DNA of 64,000 nucleotides from Galaxea fascicularis. Taxonomy: Eukaryota > Cnidaria > Anthozoa > Scleractinia > Euphylliidae. The first letter of the stretch is position 1, and every line of letters begins with the position of its first letter. Positions 22,344 to 33,089 of the stretch are shown here, piece by piece. The stretch lies in the NCBI GenBank assembly GCA_948470475.1, contig OX419335.1:18898479-18962478 (forward strand). The letters are read 5' to 3'. The translations under genes and the position numbers were made by a program. The notes beneath the pieces are model-generated. The model searched no databases. It was not told the DNA's origin and saw nothing but the letters and a program-made list of their open reading frames with translations.

Positions 22344-22888
22344 CTAAAGACAAGAATACATTTTGATTCACGGTTACAATCGTATGGTTTCTTTCAATAT
22401 ATTTTTCCTTTTGATGTGTAGTGTATTGCATTCACACTCACCATTTCGTCGGACATAATAGAAGACAAACCTTGTTGAAGATGTGTGATCCTTATCCTGC
22501 GAATGTCGTTGAGGTATGATAGAACCAAAAGAATTCTCATTCAGCGACCGAAATGTTACAAATTTCTCTCTATTAAGTTTGGAAACGTTGTTTTTTCAAC
22601 AAGATTTCAGGAGGTCAAGGTAGACGTGCATCACCGTCGACATTCTCGACTAGTTTGATTGTGACTATGGGCAAAAGGAGGCCATGTATATTATTTAGCG
22701 CTTTGACTGTATTGTTTCAACCTTCAGACTAATGCTATCCAACACTACTTTCGGCGATTTTCGAGAGTAAAGTGTTGCCTACCGGCGCATCTGTGTTGAA
22801 TTTCTAGAGCGAAAATGGTGAAAACACAATGATTTTTTTCGTACACATTTTATAAGGAAAGTCTCACTTTGTCCTTGGTAATACTTAC

Positions 22889-23194
22889 CAATTACTTGGA
22901 CCTCGCTGCTGAAGTTAAGCAAGCCAGCTCTATTGACCGCTTCACAGGTAAAAACGCCAGCGTCTTGAGTCGTTGCGTTATTTATTTCCAGCTTGTCTCC
23001 ACTGACCGACAGTTCTTTACCATCTTTCCGCCACTTTACTGTCGGAGTAGGTAATCCGGATGCAAGACACCTGATAACCACGTTCGCACCAGCCAGAAGA
23101 GTAAGTTGATCGCCTATTGTTGCTTCAAGTAATTCATTTTTTTTGAGTGACGTTACCTTTTGATTGGAGTAAGATATCCGCGGGGATTCTGGAG
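22889..23194 (-). CDS. Ig domain exon
   Basis: 306 nt, acceptor CTGTTAACAG, donor TTG|GTAAGT. Cysteines in VIRCLA and FTCEA, Trp in VKWRKDG. Two sequons (NAT, NFS). Confidence 0.83.
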
Positions 23195-23476
23195 CTGTTA
23201 ACAGAATAAAGAAAAGATGAAAATGTGAGAAAATGAAATGAAATGAAATTCAAATTAAGAAATAATATTACGGAGTATCATCTTTGCTCGAGCTCCACCT
23301 CGATCGCTCCTTTTGGTACGAGTTCGTAGATAAATGAACGAGATTTTTGTGTTATCTGGGAGAAGTTATGAGTTTTCAGAGTCAAAGGCTGAGTCTTTTG
23401 TGTTTCCAAACTGAAACTAGGCTGAATTTCGAAGAACAGGTCATCAATTGCCGCAGACACAGTTTTAAAAACTTAC

Positions 23477-23809
23477 AGAGAATTTCGATGTTTGATGACT
23501 TGGAATCCTGGCCGACATTGTTAGTGGCAGCGCACGTGTAAACTCCAGAGTCCTGTGCTCTAAGTTCGCTGAGTGTCAACGTAGAGTTGTCTTCACTCAG
23601 TGATATAAGATTCGTCAAGTCAGAGTTTGTTATTGGAATTTCCCAGCTGATAGCGGGTGGTGGGTCGATGGGGGCTTCACAGCGCACTTTAACCTGGGTC
23701 TCAGAGATGACCGTTAGTTTGGTTCCAACGTAAATCTCTACTTCAGTACTCTCTTCGTCCACGATTCGTAAATTCCTTGTACCTTGTTTGATGCGAGGAG
23801 GGTCCAAAT
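23477..23809 (-). CDS. Ig domain exon
   Basis: 333 nt, acceptor CATGTGACAG, donor CTCT|GTAAGT. Cysteines in KVRCEA and YTCAA. The B-C turn is proline-rich (PIDPPPAISW). An NST sequon lies before the E strand. Confidence 0.83.
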
Positions 23810-24369
23810 CTGTCACATGGAAAACAACACGCGTAAGCTTTCAGTGGCTCGAAACGTGTCAACAAATACAAGAAATTACTGACAGTTTCAGCGTTGACAT
23901 TTGTGTTTCTGAAAACAATTGCAAGGGCTTTTGCGGTAGTTCCAAAAACGGGGTAGCAAAGGGGGGACTCGTGATCCCTTTTTACGCACGAATTTTAACA
24001 GAATTCCCGCATCAAGTACACTTTTAACGGAATCTTCATTCATGAATTCACGAATCACGTATCTCTTTTGGTTCCTCTCACGCGCTAATTTTTGCCCTCA
24101 CCCCGCGCCACGCTGGACCCTTTGGTACCCTCCAAAAATGCTAAGGTTAACAATACAAAATACAAACGGATTATGTTATTCAGACGCGACTTGTAGCTAC
24201 CAGTTCAATTTTTATAACTTGAATTATTAGTTAGAAGCGTAATTTGATTGAAATAATGCGATAACTTAATTTACGTTGCAAGGGAATTCTTTCTTGAAAG
24301 AAAGTACTCTTCCTAATTCTTAATTAACATTACCCAAGTGGAATGTCATACTGTGGTGTTTTGTTTCGC

Positions 24370-24540
24370 CTCCTTTAACAACAACAACAACAACACCTTT
24401 ATTCGCCCTGTACTCAACTACATACATACACAATAGAAAGAAGAGAATATTTAGCTGTACCCAATAAAGCCTGGAGCTGAGACAATCCTAAGATTTTCTA
24501 GCCAGTTCTCTAGAAGCCTCCTGGGCTGAGTTAGGTTGAG
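24370..24540 (-). repeat. probable LINE 3' tail, (GTT)n-ended
   Basis: Read on the minus strand, non-coding sequence ends GAGTACAGGGCGAATAAAGG followed by a (TGT)n run. A short tandem tail of this kind is typical of L2/CR1-like LINE 3' ends. No reverse transcriptase is attached, as expected for 5'-truncated copies. Confidence 0.4.
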
Positions 24541-24710
24541 TTCAGTCAAGATGGGAAGGCCAACATCCCCACTCATCCATGGAAATTTCGGAAATAAAGG
24601 AAAAGGGAATGCAAAACCAACTGTGAACGCTGAAACCAGTAATATCGAAAATGGAGCAAATAATAAAAAAGCCTGGGACGAAAGGAAGTTTTTCAGAAAG
24701 TTTCACATAC

Positions 24711-25031
24711 CTTTAACCTTAACAGTAGACTCCTCGTGGACTCTTCCTCTACTTGTTCTGGCCGTGCATTTGTATTTCAAAGCGTATCTTTTATCAATGT
24801 CGGTTATAACAAGATCGTTTCCAACTTTATCAGCCTTGCCAATGCTCACGGGCCTATTCTGACTGGTCCAAAATACCATTAGGTTACCAGTCCCATCTAC
24901 AGGACAGCGAATGGTTAGCGTCGTACCGCGGTATACTGTGGCGTCAGCTCCAATCGTAACCTCTGCTACTTTGTCGTTGGGTCCAAAGGTAAAGAGGCCC
25001 TCGGATTTGAGTATAGTGGGTAAAGATGGAA
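24711..25031 (-). CDS. Ig domain exon
   Basis: 321 nt, acceptor TTCTTTAG, donor AAAG|GTATGT. Cysteines in TIRCPV and YKCTA. The C strand is MVFWTSQ and lacks the GxPxP turn of the others (DGTGNLMVF). Confidence 0.8.
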
Positions 25032-26038
25032 CTAAAGAAGAAACGTACAATGCATGGAGTATGGCGGGACAAAAGTATTTTGTTAGATAACATTCCTAGG
25101 GTCCTACAATGGATGTACAGAGCCTCATTTCTTCACCCTTTGAAAAGTCACCAAGGCGAAGAGACAATCAAAGTCAACCAAAGAAATAAACAAATACATA
25201 ATTAATCGACGCAAAAGCAGGTACAAGTGTCGGCTTTTCGCCTCCGGTTTAGACTCTAGGACATCTGAAGACGCCTTCATCCAAAAAACTGATTGCGAGG
25301 TCAAAGGCTGCTAAATGCAATGAGGTAGGGGGTAAGCAATGACCGTGACTAGATCTGGTGTCAAGAGATTTCGAAACACAGAGACTAGACGGGATTAACT
25401 ACAGTAGAATCCGCATAAAAGAACCTATGTTTTTCAGTTTCAGGCTGATGCTGTTCTTTTATATTGGGTGCTTAGTGAAAAATCAGCCGCACGCTGTTCT
25501 GAACATGTTCTTAATTCTGTCTGAAAATTATCATACACTGTATCACACAACTGACACCACTTTATTGACTCCATCCTCTCAAATCAAGGGATTGGTTATT
25601 AATTACAAGGGAGTTGCTGGAACAGATAAATGAGAAGTAGTACCTTTGGAATGGGTGCTTGAATCAAATAACCAACACAGCAACATAAAAATTACCCTAA
25701 GAAATATGCTAGTACCCAGTATTCCTTATTTATAAGAAAAGGTTGACTTTATCAAGCTGAATTAGTTCCTTTATATGTGGTGTTCTTTTTACCAAATTTC
25801 AGCCTGGAGGTTCTTAATCCACTGGTTCTTTTATGTGGGTTTTTACTGTATGCTTATTGAGGATCAAATCTACTTCCCACAAGGTAACAGTTCTGAGGTT
25901 TCTTTTCATCAGTTCAAGTTCCTAATTCCGCGCGCCACAAAATTGGGAAGTAAGGACAATCTTCTTTGTTACTACTTACATAGTACTTAGATAGTGGCTT
26001 TCTACTATAGCATCACTTCTTTAAGTCACCAAACTCAC
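25032..26038 (-). other. 1.0-kb intron, nothing recognised
   Basis: AT-rich, with no open frame that looks like an Ig domain on either strand and no clear terminal repeats. Confidence 0.6.
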
Positions 26039-26359
26039 CGATAATTTTAGCAGTAAATAAAGCCTCTGTTTCCCCAACTTTATTGGAAGCTCTGCACGTG
26101 TAGGTCCCTTCGTTAAACCGACCTAATCTACGAATTTTCAAAGAACCACCAATGGCTGCAACATCGCCTATGAATCTATCAGTCACAGGATACCCATTCT
26201 TGAACCACTTGGGGGCACAAGGAGCAGCACTTGCTCTGCAAGCCACGGTGATTTCAGTTCCTCTTACGGCATATACAGTACAACCTACATCCACTGACAG
26301 CTTGGTTGGTGTCCTGATAACAAACTTCTTTTGCTCACTCTGTACTATCACGGGTGCTC
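26039..26359 (-). CDS. Ig domain exon with two extra cysteines (5'-most in window)
   Basis: 321 nt, acceptor TTTTATGTAG, donor TCG|GTGAGT. Canonical cysteines in TVACRA and YTCRA, Trp in PKWFKNG. Two further cysteines (VDVGCTVYA and SAAPCAPKW) could form a second disulfide tying the A' strand to the B-C turn; that is inference. Further 5' exons must exist because it opens in phase 1. Confidence 0.82.
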
Positions 26360-26570
26360 CTACATAAAAGCAGCATTAGTAACAGACCTTGAAAAAGCAA
26401 ACCATTTCGTAGAGCTGCATTCTGTTTACTTCGTGGCGAACCGTGTTGTTTAAAGTGTCAAACAGTATACTGTATGAAGTAATCTGAGAGAAAACTAAAC
26501 CCGTATTGTTCGGTTTCTAAAGTGTCAAGTTTGGACTGTAATAATAATGATGATGATGATATTGAATACC

Positions 26571-26893
26571 GTATTTATTCGAATAACCACCCTGGGCGCT
26601 AATTTAACTTAAGTTTTAGGGGGCTCTTATTCCAGGGTGGGCGCTTACTATTTTTCCAACATTTTCAGCGAGTGAGAGCAATTTAAGAATAATTTTAGAA
26701 CAAACAAAGGATAACAAGTTCATCTCGCTTCAACAGTACAAAACAAAGTGCATAAGCCACATGAACCAGCCATAAGCTTCCTCGTAATTGTGCAGACATA
26801 TTTTTTGTTGGGAGAGGAGTGGGGGTGGGGGGGGGGAGAGCACTTCTTAACTTTTTGGGCTTTCAGGGTGGGCGCTTATTCGAATACGCACAG
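26571..26893. repeat. repeat with imperfect inverted ends (ATTCGAATAA)
   Basis: CGTATTTATTCGAATAACCA at the left and CTTATTCGAATACG at the right are imperfect mirror images. Both are flanked internally by a GGGCGC or GGTGGGCGC motif (26595, 26635, 26865). This fits a decayed short TIR element. A G-run lies at 26828-26837. Confidence 0.4.
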
Positions 26894-27840
26894 TAGCCAC
26901 TTTAGTTATATAAACGTTTATCAGTACCGATGGGCCCTAATAACAAAATAAAGACTTAAACGTTGGCACATTGTGTATCTCCAGACTCCGGCAAACCATT
27001 ATTCCTTGAAGCTAGCCGGTAGCATTTCGGTTTTAGGCACGGTTATTCAACGGTTTTAAATACCTTAACGCAACTTTTCATTTTAATATTATTAAAGGCC
27101 CTTTAACTGCACGTTGGTTTTGAATGTCTTTTGGCGGTTTGTTCTAAAATTCTGAAGAGCCCTTGATAGTGAATCCAAGGTAGAGGATTACTTCAGGCCA
27201 GGTAATGAAGGTAAGATCAATTAATAACAATATTACTTTAACATGCAGCCTGACCTTCTTTATCGTCAGGCTGTCCACTGCCCTCTGTAATTAGATTATC
27301 TGAAATGGAATACAAAGAGGTTTAAACTGCCAGTTCTCTCAGACACACACACAAAGTACGGCGAGTGGTTCCTGTTAGATGTCATTCATTTTACCTCATC
27401 ATATCTTACGTTCAAGACAAGTTTACAAATACTAACGTTAATAATTTGGACTTGTGGTTGAATATGATTTCGGGATAGTATTTTCGGGGGTGCGGGTAGT
27501 CCCAACACTTTGAACATGTTTAGTTAGACTGGAAACAAACATTGATTCACCGAGCGTTTTCGGATTTTTGTGCACAGAAATGATTATCCACTACAAACCA
27601 GGCCAAAGTTTCGTAATGGATGGCTAATTGGATAGCAAAGCCTTGATTTGTCCCATACTTTCGCTTATAATCTGTTCTATATTCTTCTCTTTTCCAGGTT
27701 TGTCAAAAAACAGTTTTACTACAATCTTGATAACCACTAGTAAAACTTCGATGGCTCTGAACAACTTGGACATGGCCAGCTCTTTTTGTCAGTCAAAAGT
27801 ACAGCTTGCTACAAGGTGGATACGTGTTATGGTTCAATAG

Positions 27841-27940
27841 TTTATCGTTGGTTTAAATTTTATTTTCCTTTGTTTCAAACTCATTATTATACATTATTAT
27901 ATCTCAAAACAAAGGAAAATAAAGTTTAAACCAAGGATAA
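27841..27940. repeat. 100-bp palindrome
   Basis: GGTTTAAATTTTATTTTCCT is mirrored by AGGAAAATAAAGTTTAAACC around an AT-rich loop containing two ATTATTATA units. It is a small foldback or an RNA-hairpin-forming repeat without coding potential. Confidence 0.65.
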
Positions 27941-28486
27941 AGTGGAATCACAACATACACACTTCTACTTTGTACCCAGATCTGCCGTCTGATCAAAAGC
28001 CAAACGAGCTACCGAGTTGAATAGAGTTGCTCGTCAAGAAGAAAGCAGTACAATCCAGAGACCATTAACCTTCTAAACAGCCTCCGTTTTCACACCAGTG
28101 TCGTTTTTCGATGGCGTTTGCACTATTGAGATTTACTTGCCAGTAATTCAAAAACAACGAACAAGAAATGAACGAAAAATGGCAGATTACCTGCGCAAGC
28201 GTCTCTTCTCTCTCGCCCGACATCGCTTTCACCCAGAATGTCAAGTAATGTTGAGAAGGAATCAGGAGCATAAATCTGATGTTGTGAAACATAAGAAAGT
28301 TAGTGTACCAAGTCGTAACTATTGTAATAATACCTTTTATAAACGAAAAGGTTTAATATTAGAATAATAAAAGTTGACTGGTAAATTCTGCTTGAAGGTG
28401 ATATGCTTTCGCCACAGTACGAGAGCGGAAGTGCTGTAAATGGCCGCGTAATGGTCATTTTACCGTGTCTCCGGCTCCGTTCTTAT

Positions 28487-28560
28487 CACTAGGGAGCTTA
28501 CGAATCGACGACGTGAGCACGACGGCGCCGTTGGGTCACGTCATAGGTCCGCGTCGTCGT
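28487..28560 (+). repeat. inverted-pair repeat, left copy
   Basis: ACTAGGGAGCTTACGAATCG, then CGACG, a few bases, and GCACGACGGCGCCGTT. The same stretch occurs inverted at 33420-33500 on the other side of the Ngaro element. The two copies point towards each other, like the termini of a transposon. Confidence 0.6.
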
Positions 28561-29070
28561 CCTGTAGAAATTTGAATTTACGATTCTCAGTAAAGACGAT
28601 GTTTGTGCGCGCGCGACAAATTTTCCCGCCGTTTCTAAGTTTGTTTCATCTTTTCACAAGGCGAGTTGTTCAAACCAAAATGCCTGTCTTTAAGGAAAGA
28701 AGTGCTTGTATTACATGATGTTTTTCGAAACAGCTTCACAAACGAATAAGAAGTTTTACGTTTATACGATGCTCGTAAGTGGACAAATCCAGAGTTTCCG
28801 TGCTGGAACAACGAAAGTTTGAAAAAAAAAGAGAAACAAAAGACGAATTGCAAGGCCGAGTTCGTTTCTACAGCGAGAACCTGACATTTATAAGCTTAAT
28901 CATGATAAGTTTGTTAGAATTATTTGTTTCATGTATTTGCTCGACCCCACCAGCATTTGGGTGCTATGAATACTGCCGAGGGTAAATAAAAGTTAGTTAT
29001 TCTTATTTATTTTATAAACTTGCTGACCAGCTGCAGCTACCTGACGGGATAACCACTTACTTAGCGCTTT

Positions 29071-29135
29071 AAAATACCACACAATTTTGGGGATGAAAAC
29101 AATGGGCTTTATTAAAAACCATGCAAATGCCCTCC
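29071..29135 (-). repeat. Ngaro B2 repeat
   Basis: 65 bp beginning AAAATACCACACAATTTTGG on the plus strand, same as 29329-29393. It forms the 3' terminus of the element. Confidence 0.85.
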
Positions 29136-29150
29136 GGGGGGGAGGGTGGG

Positions 29151-29328
29151 TAGCTAAACTTACAGCTCTAATGTTTTGCAAACGCTCGCTAAATGAAACT
29201 GACACTCGGGATCTGTGAAATACGCATTAGTACAGCAACTCTATACATATCTCGGATAACATAATTTCCTACCGCAGAGATAGCGCCGGAGATTTTAAAC
29301 TACGATAAACAAAGTTTATCTAGTACTT
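29151..29328 (-). repeat. Ngaro A2 repeat
   Basis: 178 bp, apparently identical to 33090-33267. It also carries the non-ATG open stretch seen before ORF1, which is therefore not diagnostic of a gene here. Confidence 0.88.
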
Positions 29329-29393
29329 AAAATACCACACAATTTTGGGGATGAAAACAATGGGCTTTATTAAAAACCATGCAAATGCCCTCC
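29329..29393 (-). repeat. Ngaro B1 repeat
   Basis: 65 bp, same as 29071-29135, joined without a gap to A2. Confidence 0.85.
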
Positions 29394-29427
29394 AGATTCC
29401 CCAAAATTGGTTTACGCTGAAACAAAA

Positions 29428-30420
29428 CTAATTACTACCGACATGTTTGGCTACAATGGCTACGGCTTTTAATCTATCTTGAAAAGAGTTTTCTAAGTAG
29501 CGTTCATAGGCATTTGATTTCCAATCGCCTTGTATCTTGATTAGTTCGACTGGGACACCGCATCGCATGGCAAAAGTTGCACCCCCTCGTCTAAACGAAT
29601 GGCCGGCATAATGTGCTGTGTTTAAACCCGCAGCGCTTAAAGTCAATTGTAATTTTGTAGAAATTTGTTGTAGGTAAGCATCACCAGGTTTGTCCCTTGG
29701 CGGTACATAAAGGCGGGATCGTATGGCCCTGCGTCTCTCGTTAGATTATAAGCATTGGCCAGGGCAGAAAGGGGGCAAAGGGGCGATTCCTTTACCCTCG
29801 GCAACGGGATTAACAATGTTCGCTGCTTGAATTGAATAGTTTTGTTCCATCGGACAACCATAACCACACCCCAGCTAAAGAGGTGTAAGTCACCTCTACG
29901 GAGATGTGAATGCTCATCGAATTTATCTCGTGAGGGCGGGAGCAGATTCGCTTTCCTAAAGAAACTATAAAAGGCCACCAGGCAAGCCGCCCAGAAAGTC
30001 GCATCGAACGAGGTTGTGAGCGTCAACTGCCGACGAATGTCCATGAGGACAGTTGGCGTTATAGGGAGTTTTGGGCGAGTGGCGGCTTTGTCGCTTGACC
30101 TCTTAATGCCACGGATAAGTAACGAGTACTGGAATTTAACTAACGCGTTGTCGAGGGGGTTAGGGTAGCCATACTGCAGATGAATCAGCCGTACAATGTT
30201 AAGATAGTTCGAAATGCTGCTGGGCGACAGGGTGCGTGACAGAAAGGTCACATATCTCAGTAATGTTACGGTTGAGCACGGAACGATGTTGTATCCAAAG
30301 TACAAACAGAACCGTAAATAAGCACGAAACTGCGACTTGTATGTGGTCCTCGTAGAAGCGGCGAAGGCCTTGCCTCTATAGCGTGCGCATTCTTCATCTA
30401 GGGCCTGTTCTTGAGTGCCA
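29428..30420 (-). pseudogene. Ngaro tyrosine recombinase, one frameshift
   Basis: This recombinase resolves and inserts the circular DNA intermediate of DIRS-order elements. The coding frame can be read from about 30420, overlapping the end of the RT ORF and without its own ATG, through FYSFFRKANLL (first catalytic Arg region) to about 29690. There the frame shifts, and reading resumes to the stop at 29428. The C-terminal part carries HSFRRGGATFA (His-x-x-Arg), GDWKS and the nucleophile region AYERYL. All R-H-R-Y landmarks are thus present but in two frames (29643-30305 and 29428-29646). A sequencing error cannot be excluded. The overlap with the upstream ORF suggests expression by recoding or re-initiation, common in this order. 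Confidence 0.8.
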
Positions 30421-31969
30421 GTTGGACCTGTGTTGGAAGCAAGGAAAGAGACGTTGATGATAGATTAGTAAAATTGTTCGTGATTGATCCAGAATGAAGT
30501 ATGGAAAGGAAGTGGTCGGCACTTCGGTGATTGTGTAAGCGTGATAGCGTGTCGGCGGTGGTGTTTTCTGTTGTCTGAATGTAGCGAGATGTAATTCTGA
30601 AGTTGTGTACTGCGGATAACCAGAAAATTTCCCTCAACCAGACCATTGTCCTCTCCGATCTACTAGTTCCTTTGTTAAGCCAGGATTTTGTGACTGTATT
30701 GTCGGTGTAGATAACGATCCATTTATGTGAAAGTTGTGGACCCCATCGCCTGAGGGCTAACAGGACAGTAAAGAGTTCTAGTTCGTTGATATGACAGCTT
30801 TGCAAATGCGGAAAATCAGATTGCCAGTTAACATAGAACCAGTCTCGCTGATAATGGCCACCACCACCTACAAGACTGGCGTCAGTGGAAAATTCGGCAG
30901 TTAACGTGGGTTTAGGGGAGACAAAGAAGGTTCTGCCGTTGAAGGTCTCCATGAAATCTACCCACCACAAGAGGTCGTTCCGCATAGTTTGTGTCATTCG
31001 TTTCCTGTGATAAGGTCGCGTTAACGTGTTAAGTGCATCAATGATGCGCCGCAAAAATGTACGCCCCCCATAAACTACGCGCGCTGCAAAGTTCAGTTTT
31101 CCCGCTAAGGACTGTAACTCTCGCTTTGTAACTTTAGATTTCGCTAATGTTTGGCTTAGAAGAGCTCGGATGTCTCGCAATTTGTGATCGGGCAACCTAA
31201 GTTGCCTACGCTTGCTATCAATTTCAATGCCCAGATATGTCAGACGCTGGCAAGGATAAACCACTTTGTTCCAATTTACTGTTAGTCCTAATCGTCCTAG
31301 TAAGGTAATGAGTTCCCAGAAGGCTGTCCAACAGGCATGCTCGCTCTCGGAGAGTATGAGAAAATCATCTAAGTAAGCGACGAGAAAGAACCCACGTCGT
31401 GACATCATTCGCGTGATCGATTGCGTGAGGCGGTGAAAGATTTCCGTGCTCCGTTTTGCTCCGAACGGGAGTTTAGTGTCATACAGATATGTAAAAGAGT
31501 TAGCGTTGTTAAATTTCCATTTCAAACCCGTTGCTTGGTAATTTGATGGATGAAGTGGTACGTGGCGGTACGCGCTTTTCAGATCAATTTTCGCCATAAA
31601 GGCTCCTTGCTTTATGTTTGCTGTGATCTTGTCCACCGTTTCGTAGGAATAGTGCTCGCAGTCTGCATAGGAGTTTAAGCTTGTCGAGTCTGGTCGGCTG
31701 CAGTCATGAATAAGACGAATGTCATTGGAGTCTCGTTTCGGTATTGCCCCAAGGGCGCTAACAATAGTTGGTTTTTTGGTCGTGATTACGTAGTTTCCCT
31801 GTTCTATTTCAGTTAAGAGTTGCCTTTCGACTTGTGGCCGTACTGTTAAGTCCGTGGCGGAGCGGTAATTGTTCAGATCGACGTCGGTTAGGTGTACATT
31901 GTGAGGAATGATTTGAAAACCGTTTGTAATTCCATCTAGTAAGAAGTCTCTGTCGGTATCATGGTGCAA
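30398..31969 (-). CDS. Ngaro reverse transcriptase - RNase H
   Basis: An intact 523-codon ORF. Reverse transcriptase motifs in order: DLKSAYRH (129-136), LPFGAKRS (167-174) and the catalytic box YLDD (199-202), followed by GLTVNWNKV and LTYLGIEID. RNase H follows, with STDAS near 361-365, INELE near 394-398, YTDN near 421-424 and TADTLSRL at 471-478, which supply the D-E-D-D residues. It copies the element RNA and removes the template. The first ATG lies downstream of the zinc-finger end of ORF1, so this is a separate frame. The last codons overlap the recombinase frame. Sequence beyond RNase H is short (about 45 residues), with no methyltransferase motif. Confidence 0.9.
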   Translation of the reverse strand: MHHDTDRDFLLDGITNGFQIIPHNVHLTDVDLNNYRSATDLTVRPQVERQLLTEIEQGNYVITTKKPTIVSALGAIPKRDSNDIRLIHDCSRPDSTSLNSYADCEHYSYETVDKITANIKQGAFMAKIDLKSAYRHVPLHPSNYQATGLKWKFNNANSFTYLYDTKLPFGAKRSTEIFHRLTQSITRMMSRRGFFLVAYLDDFLILSESEHACWTAFWELITLLGRLGLTVNWNKVVYPCQRLTYLGIEIDSKRRQLRLPDHKLRDIRALLSQTLAKSKVTKRELQSLAGKLNFAARVVYGGRTFLRRIIDALNTLTRPYHRKRMTQTMRNDLLWWVDFMETFNGRTFFVSPKPTLTAEFSTDASLVGGGGHYQRDWFYVNWQSDFPHLQSCHINELELFTVLLALRRWGPQLSHKWIVIYTDNTVTKSWLNKGTSRSERTMVWLREIFWLSAVHNFRITSRYIQTTENTTADTLSRLHNHRSADHFLSILHSGSITNNFTNLSSTSLSLLPTQVQLALKNRP

Positions 31970-32024
31970 TTCGTTCGTCCAAGCGTCAACGTTTAATGGG
32001 GAAGGATGAAGAGCTGTCGTAGTT

Positions 32025-33084
32025 TGTCATTGTGGGGCAACGGGGTTTTGCGCTGAGCCATAATGGTGTGTAAACTCGGGGTGTTTCTTGCCACACCCTG
32101 GTGCAATACAGATATGTTGGAATTTGCATCGTGGCCAGTGGCATCCTGCTGGTGAGTTATACACCTTGCAAATTGGTGCTTCAGTCGACGGTTTGCTGGT
32201 CCTTGATCCTGCCGAGGACGCATAGTTTGATACGGGTCCTTGTCGCTTCTTTAAGAATCGCGTGTGCAGGTGTTGAGAGTCGCTACCCCAGCGAAACCCG
32301 TGGCGGTGTTGGAGTTTCGATACTCGTTGTCATATAGAATGACGGACTGCCATGTATGGTCCTCGATCAGTTCGGAGACCTTGACGATGTAGGCAAGGTA
32401 GTCCTGGATTGATTTCCTATCCAAGTTGTTGCGCAAGAGGAGCGAATTTAGGATTTTTACGCTTGCTCCCATCCATTGGGAGAGGGTGATGCTTTCAAGG
32501 GTCGGTGTTTTTCGCTTAAACGCTCTTACAATCACCTGAGCCCCGCCACCCGCGCCTATCTCTTGTTCTTCTGGTTCTGTTGATCCAGAATAAGCATCAA
32601 CAAAATCAGGAATGAGCAGGGGTTTCTCGTCCTGTTTACCTGGTGCAGTAGGTTTCCCGAGGTATACATGTGGGTTTAAATCCATTCTAGTCGGGTCACC
32701 ATGTGGCTGGCTTGCTAGTGGAGTGGCTGAGGGGAGGCTTTGTTTTAGATCGTCGAGGCCGCCGCAGCTAAGCAGTGCATCCAGTCCTCCACCGTCGTCC
32801 AGTTTCGTCAAAATCTCGTCGAGACCATGGTCTTTCGCAAGGCTAGTTGTTGTGATGGGTTTAGTATCCGCTGGTTTTGGGGTCAAATCTGGTGCTCTCA
32901 GTCCGATGACGGCTTTGGCCAACAGCTTAGTTTGCCCTTTTGTGAGTCCAAGTTCGGCAATGTCGTCCTGTGTTAGCAGCTTTAAAGCTTCTTCAACATG
33001 GAGGTCCTGATCTTTTAAAATCTCAGCTGTTTTGGCTGATATGCCGTTTGCATCGCACCACGGAGGAAATTCAAATTTTGACAT
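32025..33084 (-). pseudogene. Ngaro ORF1 (SAM-like + CCCH zinc finger), one frameshift
   Basis: A Gag-like ORF beginning at the ATG at 33084 (MSKFEFPPW), just inside the A1 repeat; the open frame above it to 33144 lacks an ATG. The first 70 residues resemble a SAM domain, ending QDDIAELGLTKGQTKLLAKA. The first frame stops at 32251. A shifted frame starting around 32300 reads GFRWGSDSQHLHT, then a finger of the form C-x8-C-x4-C-x3-H (CKVYNSPAGC, HWPRC, KFQH) at about 32165-32120. It stops near 32030, just ahead of the RT ORF. The finger probably binds RNA. One base change therefore separates the N-terminal and zinc-finger parts. It could be mutation, assembly error or, less likely, programmed frameshifting. 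Confidence 0.72.
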
Positions 33085-33089
33085 CCTGC

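Larger units (their letters stand above)
485..26359 (-). other. Ig-domain array gene, interior (29 exons, 28 Ig domains)
   Basis: One multi-exon minus-strand gene covers the left 26 kb. Each domain shows the I-set pattern: an A' strand with IGxxxT, a B-strand Cys followed by GxPxPxxxW, then a D/E-strand SLxI and an F-strand DxxxYxC. All 28 domains start and end in phase 1, so any set of whole domains can be joined in frame. Coding length in the window is 9,156 nt (about 3,050 residues). No signal peptide, VWA, EGF, fibronectin III, peroxidase or transmembrane segment is seen, so both ends lie elsewhere. Hemicentin-like or another secreted/adhesion Ig-array protein is the likely family; the exact orthologue is unknown. 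The abundant N-glycosylation sequons (for example GDNVTALTNTS) fit an extracellular location. The transcript runs from 26359 down to 485, and the 5' exons must lie right of 26.4 kb or beyond the window. Confidence 0.85.
26360..28486. other. gene-poor stretch upstream of the last visible Ig exon
   Basis: No Ig-like exon or signal-peptide exon could be placed. Contents are a likely repeat at 26571-26893, a 27841-27940 palindrome and a short (ATG)n tract at 26542. Otherwise nothing is recognised. Confidence 0.5.

Noticed and set aside
485..26359. Naming the gene hemicentin, titin, Dscam or peroxidasin.
   Set aside because: Only Ig domains are visible; none of the diagnostic VWA, FN3, EGF, TSP, kinase or peroxidase domains is in the window.
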